This document shows positions 48,562 to 56,893 of a stretch of DNA of 64,000 nt, in pieces. Every line of letters starts with the position of its first letter. Position 1 is the stretch's first letter. The notes beneath the pieces are model-generated. The model ran no database searches. It was not told where the DNA came from and saw only the letters and a list, made by a program, of their open reading frames with translations. The DNA is taken from assembly GCF_001528745.1 (NCBI RefSeq), contig NZ_BCNS01000032.1, forward strand, positions 28,285 through 92,284, written 5' to 3'. This DNA is from Marinobacterium profundum (GTDB taxonomy: Bacteria; Pseudomonadota; Gammaproteobacteria; Pseudomonadales; Balneatricaceae). A program made the position numbers and the translations under genes.

Positions 48562-49905
48562 GTGACTAACGACATCCAGCAACATGTAAACTGGTTCCGC
48601 CAGTCATCGCCCTACATAAACGCTCACCGTGGCAAGACCTTCGTGCTGATGCTCGGTGGCGATGCAGTGGTAGACGCCAATTTCGCCAATATCGTGCATG
48701 ACATAGTGCTGCTCAACAGTCTGGGCGTGCGTCTGGTGCTGGTGTATGGCTCGCGTTTGCAGATAGAACAGCGTCTGACCGAGCGGGGCCTGCAGTCACG
48801 CCTGCACCACGACATGCGCATCACCGACAGTGAAACCCTGGACTGCGTTATCGATGCCTGTGGCTATCAGCGCTGCCTTATCGAGGCTCGGCTGTCGATG
48901 GGGCTGGCCAACACCCCCATGCACGGCGCCCGCATTCGGGTCTGCTCCGGCAACTTTGTGACAGCAAGACCCTATGGCATCCATGAGGGTGTGGACCTGA
49001 TGCATACAGGTGAAGTACGCCGGGTAGACAAAACCGCCATAGCGCGCCACCTGGATCATGGCGAAATAGTACTGTTGTCCAATATTGGCTATTCCCCCAC
49101 CGGGGAAATGTTCAACCTGGCCATCGAAGAAGTCGCAACCGAAGCGGCCAAGGCACTGAGCGCCGAGAAGCTGATTCTGTTTGGCTCCGCCAAAGGCGTG
49201 TTCGACAGCAGCGGCGAGCTGCGCAGTGAACTGCTGGCCCGCACCGCCGAGCGCATGGTCAAACAATACCTTAACCGCATGGAGTCCGAGGCGCCGGACC
49301 AGGAATACACCGAACTGTCCCGCCAGCTCGATGCCGCCGTGATCGCCTGCAACCACGGTATCCCCCGTTGCCACCTGATCAGCTATCAGGAAGACGGTGC
49401 CCTGCTGAGCGAAATGTTCACCCGCGACGGTGCCGGAACCATGGTAGTGCGCGAGTCCTACGAACAGGTACGCCAGGCATCCATTGAGGATGTCGGTGGT
49501 ATTCTGGAGCTGATAGCTCCGCTGGAGCAGGCCGGTATTCTGGTGCGACGCTCCCGCGAACTGCTGGAAGCCGAGATCGAACAGTTCACCATCGTCGAGC
49601 GCGATGGCGCCATTATCGCCTGCGCGGCGCTCTACCCCTTCAGCGACGAAGGCATGGGGGAGCTGGCCTGTGTGGCGGTGTCCAACCTCTATCGCGGCGG
49701 CGAGCGCGGTGAAATGCTGCTCGGCGCTATCGAAGAGGTGGCTCGGGAAATGGGATTGTCACAGCTGTTCGTGCTGACCACCCGCACGGCGCACTGGTTT
49801 GTGGAGCGCGGCTTTGTCGAGGCGCCGCTGGAACAGCTGCCCGGCAAACGCAAGGAGCTGTACAACTACCAGCGTAATTCCAAGGTCTTTATCAAACCAA
49901 TTTAG
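48562..49905 (+). CDS. argA: Amino-acid N-acetyltransferase (N-acetylglutamate synthase)
   Basis: 447 residues, GTG start 1 bp after argE. Two domains: an N-terminal amino-acid-kinase-like domain (~20-285) with KTFVLMLGGDAV and LLSNIGYSPTGE, which binds arginine for feedback inhibition, and a C-terminal GNAT domain (~295-440) with LACVAVSNLYRGGERGEML as the acetyl-CoA loop. It commits glutamate to arginine synthesis. The bifunctional argE-argA adjacency is seen in several Pseudomonas relatives. Confidence 0.94.
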   Translation: MTNDIQQHVNWFRQSSPYINAHRGKTFVLMLGGDAVVDANFANIVHDIVLLNSLGVRLVLVYGSRLQIEQRLTERGLQSRLHHDMRITDSETLDCVIDACGYQRCLIEARLSMGLANTPMHGARIRVCSGNFVTARPYGIHEGVDLMHTGEVRRVDKTAIARHLDHGEIVLLSNIGYSPTGEMFNLAIEEVATEAAKALSAEKLILFGSAKGVFDSSGELRSELLARTAERMVKQYLNRMESEAPDQEYTELSRQLDAAVIACNHGIPRCHLISYQEDGALLSEMFTRDGAGTMVVRESYEQVRQASIEDVGGILELIAPLEQAGILVRRSRELLEAEIEQFTIVERDGAIIACAALYPFSDEGMGELACVAVSNLYRGGERGEMLLGAIEEVAREMGLSQLFVLTTRTAHWFVERGFVEAPLEQLPGKRKELYNYQRNSKVFIKPI

Positions 49906-50284
49906 AGCACTTTCACGAAACACTTATCTGTCGATCAAGGTCGCTTTGAGTGCTGCCACCGAAACATCAGAACGGCTCCGATCCCCCTTATGAAGCCAGC
50001 GAGCACTGAGGTCATTCGGCGACAAGGCCCGAAGGGGCGCAACAGGGACTGATGCGCCTGCGATGAGGTACAGGGATGTACCGTCAGCGCAGCCCGCCGA
50101 ATGATCTCAGAGCACAGCGAATAGGCTTCATCGGGGCGTGCTTTCTTTGGTTACTTTCTTTGCACGAGCAAAGAAAGTAACGCGCCATCAAACCGCTCCG
50201 ATACCCCAGCCTGCACAGGCTCCAACAGGGTCACCTTAATCTCGTCTCAGCTATCGTAATGGGTCGATGTAAGATGAAAGTGCT
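49906..50284. other. Repeat-filled intergenic region after argA
   Basis: About 380 bp between the convergent argA and the sensor kinase gene. It holds family B repeat copy 2 in reverse orientation (49995-50149), flanked by a CTTTCTTTG...CAAAGAAAG inverted pair near 50140-50178. Note that GTGCTCTAGA and TTAGAGCACTTTCA flank the region as a longer inverted pair (near 49903-49917 and 50275-50287), so the whole insert could be a bounded element. No gene seen. Confidence 0.6.
49995..50149 (-). repeat. 155-bp intergenic repeat family B, copy 2 (inverted)
   Basis: Reverse complement matches 17576-17730 end to end with no gap and about 16 substitutions by eye. The two copies face each other 32 kb apart. 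Confidence 0.85.
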
Positions 50285-51661
50285 CTAGACGGAGACGGCC
50301 GGCAGCAGAATGCGAAAACGGGCACCGCCCAGCGGCGACTCATGAATACTGAGTTCGCCGTTATAGCTGCTGAGAATATCCACCGCCACCGCCAGACCGA
50401 TACCCTGCCCCGGCGCCGACGTATCAAGTCGCTCGCCACGCTGCAACACTACATCACGGCGTTCGATTGACACCCCGGCACCATCGTCGTCGATATAGAT
50501 CTGCAGGTTGTCCGCATCCTGCAGCTTCGCCACCACCCGAACCTGCTGCCGGCCATACTTGCAGGCGTTTTCCAGCAGGTTGCCCAGCAGCTCCATCAAG
50601 TCGCGTTCATCGCCGGCAAAACGCAGGCCCTCGGCCAGCTGCTGTTCGATCTGCACGCCCTTGTCGCGATAGACCTTGAGCAACGCCTGGGAAATACGCT
50701 GCACTATGGGCGCCACATCCACGCCGGCGGCGATCTGGCGCCCCTGACTTTTCACCGCCCGGGCCAGCTGATATTGCACTATCTGCCCCATGCGTTCGGT
50801 CTGGTCATTAACGATGTGCTGATACTCGTCATAGGGCAAAGCCTCCTCGGCCAGGCCACGAATCACCGCCAGCGGCGTCTTGAGGCTGTGCGCCAGATCC
50901 CCCAACGTATTGCGATAGCGCTCGCGCTGACGCCGCTCACTGTCGAGCAACAGGTTGAGGTTTTCAGTCACCGGCTGCACCTCCAGCGGATAAGCACCTT
51001 CCAGCTTGTGGGCGTCGCCACTCTCGATGCGCTTGAGATCCAGTGCCAGTGCATCCAGCGGTTTGAGGCTCCAGCGCAGAATGACGTACTGCACCAGCAG
51101 CGCCAGTACAAACAGCAGACTGAGCCAGCTTACCAACTGGTTACGATAGGCCCGCAGCTCGGCCTGCAGCGGCCGGTCGGTTTCCAGCACGTTGATGAGA
51201 TACTGATGCTCCTGGCCTGCGCTCTCCCATACCACCGGATATTGGTACAGATAGAGGCCATGCTCGGGCAAATGGGTAAACAGGACGTCACCTGGGATCA
51301 GGGGCGTATCGTGCAGCGCCAGCAGCAAGGAGGCCGACAGCAGCATGCTGGACTCGGAACGCCACTGCAGCGCGCCTGTGCGACTTTCAATCACGCCGTA
51401 GAGCCCAGACTCGATCTGGCCGAAGCGCGGCTCACGCAGTGCCTGGGGAATACTCAGGCGCCCGTCCTGGAATTCAGCAGCCCCCAGCAACAGGTACACC
51501 TGCAGCTTGAGGCGCTCACGCTCGGCGGTTTCAAGACTGTGCAGAAAGGCATTTTGCAGTGCAAACCAGGCGCTAAAGAAAACCACCGGCAACAGGCTGC
51601 AGGAAAAAAACAGCAGGCGCGCCCTAAGAGAGCGCACCCGGGGGCGGAGCAGTCGCAGCAT
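50285..51661 (-). CDS. PhoQ-like sensor histidine kinase
   Basis: 458 residues. Two membrane spans (about 14-38 and 178-196) enclose a periplasmic sensor of ~140 residues; HAMP, then HisKA with phospho-acceptor H258 in LGDLAHSLKTPLA, then an HATPase domain with NLLENACKYG, DDGAGV and GQGIGLAVAVDIL. The DLAHSLKTPLAV H-box is PhoQ-like. The cognate regulator gene overlaps by 1 bp upstream. Divalent cation or antimicrobial peptide sensing is inferred from family; the acidic patch expected in PhoQ is not obvious. Confidence 0.88.
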   Translation of the reverse strand: MLRLLRPRVRSLRARLLFFSCSLLPVVFFSAWFALQNAFLHSLETAERERLKLQVYLLLGAAEFQDGRLSIPQALREPRFGQIESGLYGVIESRTGALQWRSESSMLLSASLLLALHDTPLIPGDVLFTHLPEHGLYLYQYPVVWESAGQEHQYLINVLETDRPLQAELRAYRNQLVSWLSLLFVLALLVQYVILRWSLKPLDALALDLKRIESGDAHKLEGAYPLEVQPVTENLNLLLDSERRQRERYRNTLGDLAHSLKTPLAVIRGLAEEALPYDEYQHIVNDQTERMGQIVQYQLARAVKSQGRQIAAGVDVAPIVQRISQALLKVYRDKGVQIEQQLAEGLRFAGDERDLMELLGNLLENACKYGRQQVRVVAKLQDADNLQIYIDDDGAGVSIERRDVVLQRGERLDTSAPGQGIGLAVAVDILSSYNGELSIHESPLGGARFRILLPAVSV

Positions 51662-52347
51662 CAGTCCGGGGTCACCTGCGCCAGGTCAAAGCGATAACCC
51701 AGGCCGCGTACGGTCGTGATCGGTTGCAGGGTCTGGTCCGGATCCAGCTTCTGGCGCAGGCGGCGGATAAACACCTCCAGCACGTTGCTGTCACGGTCAA
51801 AGTCCTGGTGGTACAGGTGCTCGGTCAGCTCTGTCTTGGAAATGGTCTTGCCGGCATTCAGGATCAGATATTCCAGAGTGCGGAACTCGTAACTGGTGAG
51901 TTTCACCGGCCGGTCGTCCAGCGTCACCACCCGACCCGAGGTGTCCAGTGCAATGGGGCCGAAGCGCATCACCGGAGTCGCATGACCTGCAGCCCGGCGC
52001 ACCAGTGCATTCAGGCGTGCCATCAGTTCCTCAACATGAAACGGCTTGACCAGATAGTCGTCGGCGCCGGCTTCCAGCCCCTCGACCTTGTCCTGCCAGT
52101 CGCCACGCGCGGTCAGAATCAGCACCGGAAACAGCTTCTGTTCTGCCCGCCAGCGACGAATCACTTCAACGCCGGACAATTTTGGCAGCCCAAGATCCAC
52201 CACCGCCAGATCGTAGGGGTATTCCACTCCCATAAAGGCGGCATCTTCACCGTCGGCACTTTCTTCCACGGTGTAACCGCGAGTTTCAAGCGCCGTTTTT
52301 AGCTGGCGGCGCAAATCCTTGTCATCTTCGACGATCAGTACTTTCAT
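51661..52347 (-). CDS. OmpR/PhoB-family response regulator (PhoP-like)
   Basis: 228 residues: receiver domain with acidic pocket VEDD (7-9), phospho-acceptor D51 in LAVVDLGLPK, T in LTARGDWQDKVEG and K in DDYLVKPF; then a winged-helix Trans_reg_C domain with SYEFRTLEYLI and SNVLEVFIRRLRQKL, GYRFDL at the end. PhoP-type layout with a PhoQ-like partner. Coupled by ATGA overlap to the PepSY gene upstream, so all three genes form one operon. Confidence 0.9.
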   Translation of the reverse strand: MKVLIVEDDKDLRRQLKTALETRGYTVEESADGEDAAFMGVEYPYDLAVVDLGLPKLSGVEVIRRWRAEQKLFPVLILTARGDWQDKVEGLEAGADDYLVKPFHVEELMARLNALVRRAAGHATPVMRFGPIALDTSGRVVTLDDRPVKLTSYEFRTLEYLILNAGKTISKTELTEHLYHQDFDRDSNVLEVFIRRLRQKLDPDQTLQPITTVRGLGYRFDLAQVTPD

Positions 52348-52688
52348 CCGTCGTTTCCCCTGGCATTAATAATCTGACCCGACTGAACGTCCACCAGCAC
52401 ATCCCGCACCCGCCCGGCGTTTACCAGACGAATACGATAGGCCGGGCGTCCCTGAAACTCAATTTCGGTCGCCTTGACCACCTGGCCCTTGTATTGACTG
52501 CGAACCAGCTCGACTGCCTTCTGTACGCTGACACCTCGCTCAGCCACCTGCAGCAGCTGAGCCTGCATTAACCGGCCCGGTGTGGCATTTTCAGCCTGGG
52601 CAACCGGAACCAGCGCCAGGCACAGCATCAGCGCACACAAAGTGAGACTGCTGCCCGGCAGGCGCCGAATACTATAGGTTCGCAACAT
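52344..52688 (-). CDS. PepSY-domain periplasmic protein
   Basis: 114 residues from the ATG at 52688 with AAGGAG 9 bases before it. N-terminal signal sequence with a hydrophobic core (LTLCALMLCLALVPVAQA) and cleavage near AQA. The remainder is one PepSY domain: VQKAVELVRSQYKGQVVKATEIE, then a VRDVLVDVQSGQII strand. PepSY proteins beside two-component systems often modulate the sensor kinase at its periplasmic face. Located first in the operon and translationally coupled to the regulator gene. Confidence 0.8.
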   Translation of the reverse strand: MLRTYSIRRLPGSSLTLCALMLCLALVPVAQAENATPGRLMQAQLLQVAERGVSVQKAVELVRSQYKGQVVKATEIEFQGRPAYRIRLVNAGRVRDVLVDVQSGQIINARGNDG

Positions 52689-52724
52689 CAAGGTCCGCTC
52701 CTTATTCTATGCTTGTCCGGCCCT

Positions 52725-53312
52725 TCAGCCATGCCTGTATGCGGGTGCCACATCCACTTTGACGCGAATGCGCTTGCCGGGATGGTCCGCCGTCGTGGTG
52801 TGATACACCTGGCCTCGATAACGGTAACTGACACGGTACCCGGTAACGGTTTCATAATACTCCAGTTCCGGTTTTACGGCACAGCGCCGTTCGGTCACCG
52901 TTTCGTAGCGCTCATGCCGCCGGTCAGCCAGCTGGTGTCCGAGGGTCGCGCCCACGGCCACACCCACAACGGTACCCACCTGATTGTGATGGCTGCCGCG
53001 GCCCAGCTCGTGACCAACGACACCGCCGAGAACACCACCCACCAGCGCAGCACCCACGCCATCACTGCGGCGATAACCATCGGCTCGAACCCGTACCTGC
53101 TCATTCCAGCAGACCTCCCGTTCGACCCTTCTGCGCTCACGCTGGATAATGGGATCAACGTCGACCACCTTGGCGTAATCGTAGCGGTCATGGTGTCCGT
53201 GGTGTCCGTGATGACGTGATTCGCGCCAGTCGTCACGGTCTTTGGAACCAGCCTGGGCCATAGGGGCCAACAGCCAGATGGCAATTAGTCCTGTACATAG
53301 TATGCGTGACAT
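52725..53312 (-). CDS. Glycine-zipper 2TM (Rick_17kDa-like) envelope protein
   Basis: 195 residues with a perfect AAGGAGG ribosome site. Signal peptide ends in PMAQAG near residue 22, then a His-rich stretch (HHGHHGHHDRYD) likely to bind metal, then a glycine-zipper pair GAALVGGVLGGVVGHELG and VGVAVGATLGHQLA that can insert into or span the membrane, then a beta-rich C-terminus. The family is generally outer-membrane or periplasmic and stress-linked. Lies 36 bp upstream of the PepSY-regulator-kinase genes in the same direction and might be cotranscribed. No lipobox seen. Confidence 0.8.
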   Translation of the reverse strand: MSRILCTGLIAIWLLAPMAQAGSKDRDDWRESRHHGHHGHHDRYDYAKVVDVDPIIQRERRRVEREVCWNEQVRVRADGYRRSDGVGAALVGGVLGGVVGHELGRGSHHNQVGTVVGVAVGATLGHQLADRRHERYETVTERRCAVKPELEYYETVTGYRVSYRYRGQVYHTTTADHPGKRIRVKVDVAPAYRHG

Positions 53313-53522
53313 TATCTGCCTCCTTGGTCTCAGGAATGCTTTACTCTGGCACCTACTTTAGACAGAAGCGCCTGAATCCGGCATTAACTTGCCAAGCACG
53401 CATGAACACCGTATCCGGCGGCAGTACTGCACCCTAGTTGGCTTCTGTTATACTCGCCGTTTCCAAATATAAGTGTGTCGCCAGCCGCGCTGGCGCGCCG
53501 CAGCAGCCGAGGACACAAGGTC

Positions 53523-55370
53523 ATGCCGCAATATCGTTCCAAGACCTCGACAGCCGGTCGCAACATGGCCGGCGCCCGCGCGCTCTGGCGCGCAACCGGA
53601 ATGACAGACGCAGATTTCCACAAGCCGATTATTGCCATCGCCAACTCCTTCACCCAGTTCGTGCCAGGCCACGTCCACCTCAAGGACATGGGCCAGCTGG
53701 TGGCGCGTGAAATCGAGAAAGCCGGCGGTGTCGCCAAGGAATTCAACACCATCGCCGTTGATGACGGTATCGCCATGGGTCACGACGGCATGCTCTACTC
53801 GCTGCCAAGTCGCGACATCATCGCCGATTCGGTGGAATACATGGTCAATGCCCATTGCGCTGATGCGCTGGTGTGCATTTCCAACTGCGACAAGATCACA
53901 CCGGGAATGCTGATGGCCGCCATGCGCCTCAATATTCCGGTGGTCTTCGTCTCCGGCGGCCCGATGGAAGCCGGCAAGACCAAACTGTCCGAGCACAAGC
54001 TGGATCTGGTCGACGCCATGGTGATTGCGGCTGACGACAGTGCCTCCGACGAGAAGGTCGCCGAGTACGAAAGATCCGCCTGCCCAACCTGCGGCTCCTG
54101 CTCCGGCATGTTCACCGCCAATTCCATGAACTGCCTGACCGAAGCCCTGGGCCTGTCCCTGCCGGGCAACGGTACCGTACTGGCGACCCATTCCGACCGC
54201 GAAGAGCTGTTCCTGCAGGCCGGTCGCACTATCGTCGAACTGTCCAAGCGCTACTACGAGCAGGATGACGAAAGTGCCCTGCCGCGCAGCATCGGCAACT
54301 TCAAGGCATTCGAAAATGCCATGACGCTGGATATCGCCATGGGCGGTTCCACCAACACCATCCTGCACCTGCTGGCCATCGCCCTTGAAGCCGAAATCGA
54401 CTTCACCCTCAAGGATATCGACCGTCTGTCGCATGTGGTGCCCCAGCTGTGCAAGGTGGCGCCGAACACGCCCAAGTACCATGTCGAAGACGTGCACCGC
54501 GCCGGTGGCATCATGGCCATTCTTGGCGAGCTGGACCGTGCCGGCAAGCTGCACAGTGACATCCCCACCATCCACAGCCCCAGCATGAAAGCGGCACTGG
54601 ATCAGTGGGATATCATGCGCAACCCGTCTCCCGCCGTGGTGGAATTTTTCAAGGCTGGCCCCGCCGGCATTCCGACCCAGACCGCCTTCAGCCAGTCGAC
54701 TCGCTGGCCGACGCTGGACGGTGATCGCGAGAACGGCTGCATCCGCTCCATTGAACACGCTTTCTCGCTGGAAGGCGGCCTGGCCGTGCTGTACGGCAAC
54801 ATCGCTGAAGACGGCTGCGTGGTGAAAACTGCCGGTGTCGATGACGAGAACCTGGTGTTTGAAGGCCCGGCGCATATTACCGAGTCCCAGGACGAAGCCG
54901 TGCGCCATATACTGGAAGACCAGGTCAAACCTGGCCATGTCATGATCGTACGCTACGAAGGTCCCAAAGGTGGCCCGGGCATGCAGGAAATGCTCTACCC
55001 GACGTCGTACCTCAAGTCCAAGGGACTGGGCAAGTCCTGCGCCCTGCTGACCGACGGTCGCTTCTCCGGCGGCACCTCGGGCCTGTCCATCGGTCATGTA
55101 TCCCCCGAAGCCGGTGCCGGTGGCGCCATTGGCCTGGTGGAAAACGGCGACATTATCCGTATCGACATCCCCAACCGCAGCATCGACGTAAAACTGTCGA
55201 TGGAAGAACTGGCGCATCGCCGTGCGGCCATGGACAAGAAAGGCAAGGCAGGCTGGAAGCCGGCCCAGCCGCGTCCGCGCAAGGTTTCGGCTGCCCTCAA
55301 GGCCTACGCCCTGCTCGCCACCAGCGCCGACAAGGGCGCGGTACGCGACCTGTCCAAGCTGGAAGACTAG
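53523..55370 (+). CDS. ilvD: Dihydroxy-acid dehydratase
   Basis: 615 residues from the ATG at 53523. Iron-sulfur ligands are in [11 protein letters not shown] (C118 and C122) and [27 protein letters not shown] and the catalytic C-terminal [17 protein letters not shown] are intact. It dehydrates dihydroxy-isovalerate and dihydroxy-methylvalerate, the penultimate step to valine and isoleucine. It is monocistronic, with a terminator 28 bp after the stop. The upstream 160 bp has a TATACT-like -10 near 53449 but no clear -35. Confidence 0.96.
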   Translation: MPQYRSKTSTAGRNMAGARALWRATGMTDADFHKPIIAIANSFTQFVPGHVHLKDMGQLVAREIEKAGGVAKEFNTIAVDDGIAMGHDGMLYSLPSRDIIADSVEYMVNAHCADALVCISNCDKITPGMLMAAMRLNIPVVFVSGGPMEAGKTKLSEHKLDLVDAMVIAADDSASDEKVAEYERSACPTCGSCSGMFTANSMNCLTEALGLSLPGNGTVLATHSDREELFLQAGRTIVELSKRYYEQDDESALPRSIGNFKAFENAMTLDIAMGGSTNTILHLLAIALEAEIDFTLKDIDRLSHVVPQLCKVAPNTPKYHVEDVHRAGGIMAILGELDRAGKLHSDIPTIHSPSMKAALDQWDIMRNPSPAVVEFFKAGPAGIPTQTAFSQSTRWPTLDGDRENGCIRSIEHAFSLEGGLAVLYGNIAEDGCVVKTAGVDDENLVFEGPAHITESQDEAVRHILEDQVKPGHVMIVRYEGPKGGPGMQEMLYPTSYLKSKGLGKSCALLTDGRFSGGTSGLSIGHVSPEAGAGGAIGLVENGDIIRIDIPNRSIDVKLSMEELAHRRAAMDKKGKAGWKPAQPRPRKVSAALKAYALLATSADKGAVRDLSKLED

Positions 55371-55397
55371 CTCTCAGGCTCTTTGCACAGTGACACT

Positions 55398-55427
55398 AAA
55401 GGCAGCTTCGGCTGCCTTTTTGCTTTT
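55398..55427 (+). terminator. Rho-independent terminator after ilvD
   Basis: AAAGGCAGC and GCTGCCTTT pair with a TTCG tetraloop, followed by TTGCTTTT. 28 bp downstream of the ilvD stop; strong hairpin with a stable UUCG loop. Confidence 0.92.
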
Positions 55428-55434
55428 CAAGGTG

Positions 55435-55512
55435 CAAGAGCAGGGGCGAGGGGCGAGTTGCAAGGGAGCAAGAGCAGGGGCGAGGGGCGAGTTGCAAGGG
55501 AGCAAGAGCAGG
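55435..55512 (+). repeat. 34-bp tandem repeat, two units plus a partial third
   Basis: Units CAAGAGCAGGGGCGAGGGGC (first 20 of 34 bases) begin at 55435, 55469 and 55503; the first two are identical, the third is cut after 10 bases and runs straight into the family C repeat. Probably length-variable between strains. Confidence 0.88.
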
Positions 55513-55516
55513 CCAC

Positions 55517-55639
55517 GTAGCCTGGAATGAGCCTCGGGCGAATTCCGGGGACTGAGCGTGCGAAGTCCGACAACCGCGAACACATCCTCGAAACTCGCTT
55601 CGCTCGTTTCCCGGAATTCGTAAACTCATTCCAGGCTAC
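55517..55639 (+). repeat. TIR-bearing repeat family C, copy 2
   Basis: Same element and orientation as 40695-40819: perfect 14-bp TIRs GTAGCCTGGAATGA/TCATTCCAGGCTAC, inner GGCGAATTCCGGGG arm and CACATCCTCGAAACTCGC core. Here the right inner arm (CCCGGAATTCG) pairs better with the left than in copy 1, so this copy is closer to the original palindrome. Confidence 0.85.
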
Positions 55640-55769
55640 GAACTGCCCTTCGCTCCCATTCACCTTGAACCCTGCATCTTTACCAATCACCAATAACGAT
55701 CTAATAGCCAAAACGTATCAAAAAACTTTCAAGTTCAGCCTGGCATTAGGCCTTGCCAAAGAAAGGGAT

Positions 55770-55788
55770 GATAACTATTATCATTACC
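55770..55788. promoter_or_regulatory. Fur-box-like operator upstream of bfd
   Basis: GATAACTATTATCATTACC matches 15 of 19 positions of the classical Fur box GATAATGATAATCATTATC. It is centred about 40 bp before the bfd start, right for repression of bfd by ferric Fur. Induction of bfd under iron starvation is well established in pseudomonads. Confidence 0.75.
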
Positions 55789-55819
55789 ATTCCGTATCAA
55801 GACACTAGCGGGCCGAACC

Positions 55820-56014
55820 ATGAAAGTCTGTATTTGCAAAAATGTCAGCGACCGCCAGATTCGCGAAGCCCTCGACCGCGGTGCCCGCACCCTGCGTGAC
55901 GTTTACCGTGAACTGGGTGTCGGCTCTGAATGCGGCAAATGCATTTGCGCCACCCGCGAGATCATCGCGGAGCACCCCTTCCTGCACCTGGCAGACGAAG
56001 TAATAGCCGCCTGA
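55820..56014 (+). CDS. bfd: Bacterioferritin-associated ferredoxin
   Basis: 64 residues with the four [2Fe-2S] cysteines C4, C6, C38 and C41 in CxC and CxxC pairs, the Bfd arrangement. Bfd docks on bacterioferritin and donates electrons to heme to release stored iron as Fe(II). The upstream Fur-box-like site implies expression when iron is low. The bfr gene lies 115 bp downstream in the same orientation. Confidence 0.95.
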   Translation: MKVCICKNVSDRQIREALDRGARTLRDVYRELGVGSECGKCICATREIIAEHPFLHLADEVIAA

Positions 56015-56129
56015 TTCAGCAGTCGGGAACCCAGCGCCTGCCCATTGCACTCGCATGCCCCCTCATCTTTGACAGATCCCCAGCCACCTTCAATACTGTT
56101 TGCTGTTCATCCAACGCGGAGACAGCGGC

Positions 56130-56606
56130 ATGAAAGGCGACAAGAAAGTCCTCGAGTATCTCAACAAGGCCCTGTACAACGAACTGGTTGCCATCAATCA
56201 GTACTTCCTGCACTCACGCATGTGGAAAGACTGGGGGCTCAAGGCCCTGGCCGATCACGAATACCACGAATCCATTGATGAAATGAAACATGCCGACCGG
56301 CTGATAGAACGCATTCTGTTTCTGGAAGGCCTGCCCAACCTGCAAAATCTCGGCAAGTTGCGCATCGGTGAAGACACCGCGGAAATGCTGCAATGCGACC
56401 TGGCGCTGGAGCTGGATGCTCTGCCGGATCTGCGCGAAGGCATAAAACACTGCGAGAAGGTACAGGACTACAGCAGCCGCGAACTGCTGGAAGACATCCT
56501 GGAATCAGAAGAGGAACACATCGACTATCTGGAAACCCAGCTGGAGCTGATCAACAAGGTCGGCCTGCAGAACTATCTGCAATCCCAGATGGAAAGTGCC
56601 AGCTAG
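56130..56606 (+). CDS. bfr: Bacterioferritin
   Basis: 158 residues, exact Bfr length. Ferroxidase ligands E18, E51, H54, E94, E127 and H130 are all present, and M52 is the heme ligand shared across subunit pairs, so this is a heme-containing, catalytically active subunit. A 24-mer shell oxidises and stores iron. The start ATG at 56130 is chosen because it gives [15 protein letters not shown]. Paired with bfd for iron release. Confidence 0.96.
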   Translation: MKGDKKVLEYLNKALYNELVAINQYFLHSRMWKDWGLKALADHEYHESIDEMKHADRLIERILFLEGLPNLQNLGKLRIGEDTAEMLQCDLALELDALPDLREGIKHCEKVQDYSSRELLEDILESEEEHIDYLETQLELINKVGLQNYLQSQMESAS

Positions 56607-56893
56607 CGGAAAAGCAGATACAAGGGAGCGAAGGTACGTGGCCTTGTAGGATGCGGTGGAGCGTAGCGGAACCCATCAATCGGTGGTTCATTGTTGGGTT
56701 ACGCCCCTTCGGGCCTGCACCCAACCTACCTGGTTTCTGGAATTCGCAGGCACATCCTCGAAATACGCCCGGGGCTCATTTCCCGGAATTCGTAAATCCC
56801 CCTGAAAACCGCTCCTGCGTTTTCAGGATTTCCGCCATCAATGGCGGTCATTCCAGGCTACGAACTGCCCCTCTATCCCTTTTATCTTATCTG
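56607..56893. other. Intergenic repeats between bfr and the HDOD gene
   Basis: About 290 bp between convergent genes. It contains a commonly seen TTGGGTT...AACCCA-type imperfect palindrome (56645-56731, with GGGTTACGCCCCTTCGGGCC) and then a degraded family C repeat. No gene. Confidence 0.7.
56741..56861 (+). repeat. TIR-bearing repeat family C, copy 3 (degraded)
   Basis: Retains the CACATCCTCGAAA core, the CCCGGAATTCGTAAA inner arm and the right end TCATTCCAGGCTAC, but lacks the left TIR and has ~40 bp extra (CCCCTGAAAACCGCTCCTGC onward) between arm and right end. That insert has its own small hairpins (CTGAAAAC/GTTTTCAG and CCGCCAT/ATGGCGG). Confidence 0.7.

Larger units (their letters stand above)
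55371..55819. other. Intergenic region ilvD-bfd with terminator, repeats and Fur box
   Basis: About 450 bp: first the ilvD terminator, then a 34-bp tandem repeat, then family C repeat copy 2, then the short TACCAATCACC sequence shared with 40652, and finally a Fur-box-like site just before bfd. No gene is supported; short frames are shadows of the repeats. Confidence 0.8.

Noticed and set aside
53448..55217. 589-codon open frame opposite ilvD
   Set aside because: Entirely within ilvD on the other strand; Gly/His/Val-rich shadow, while ilvD has all catalytic motifs.
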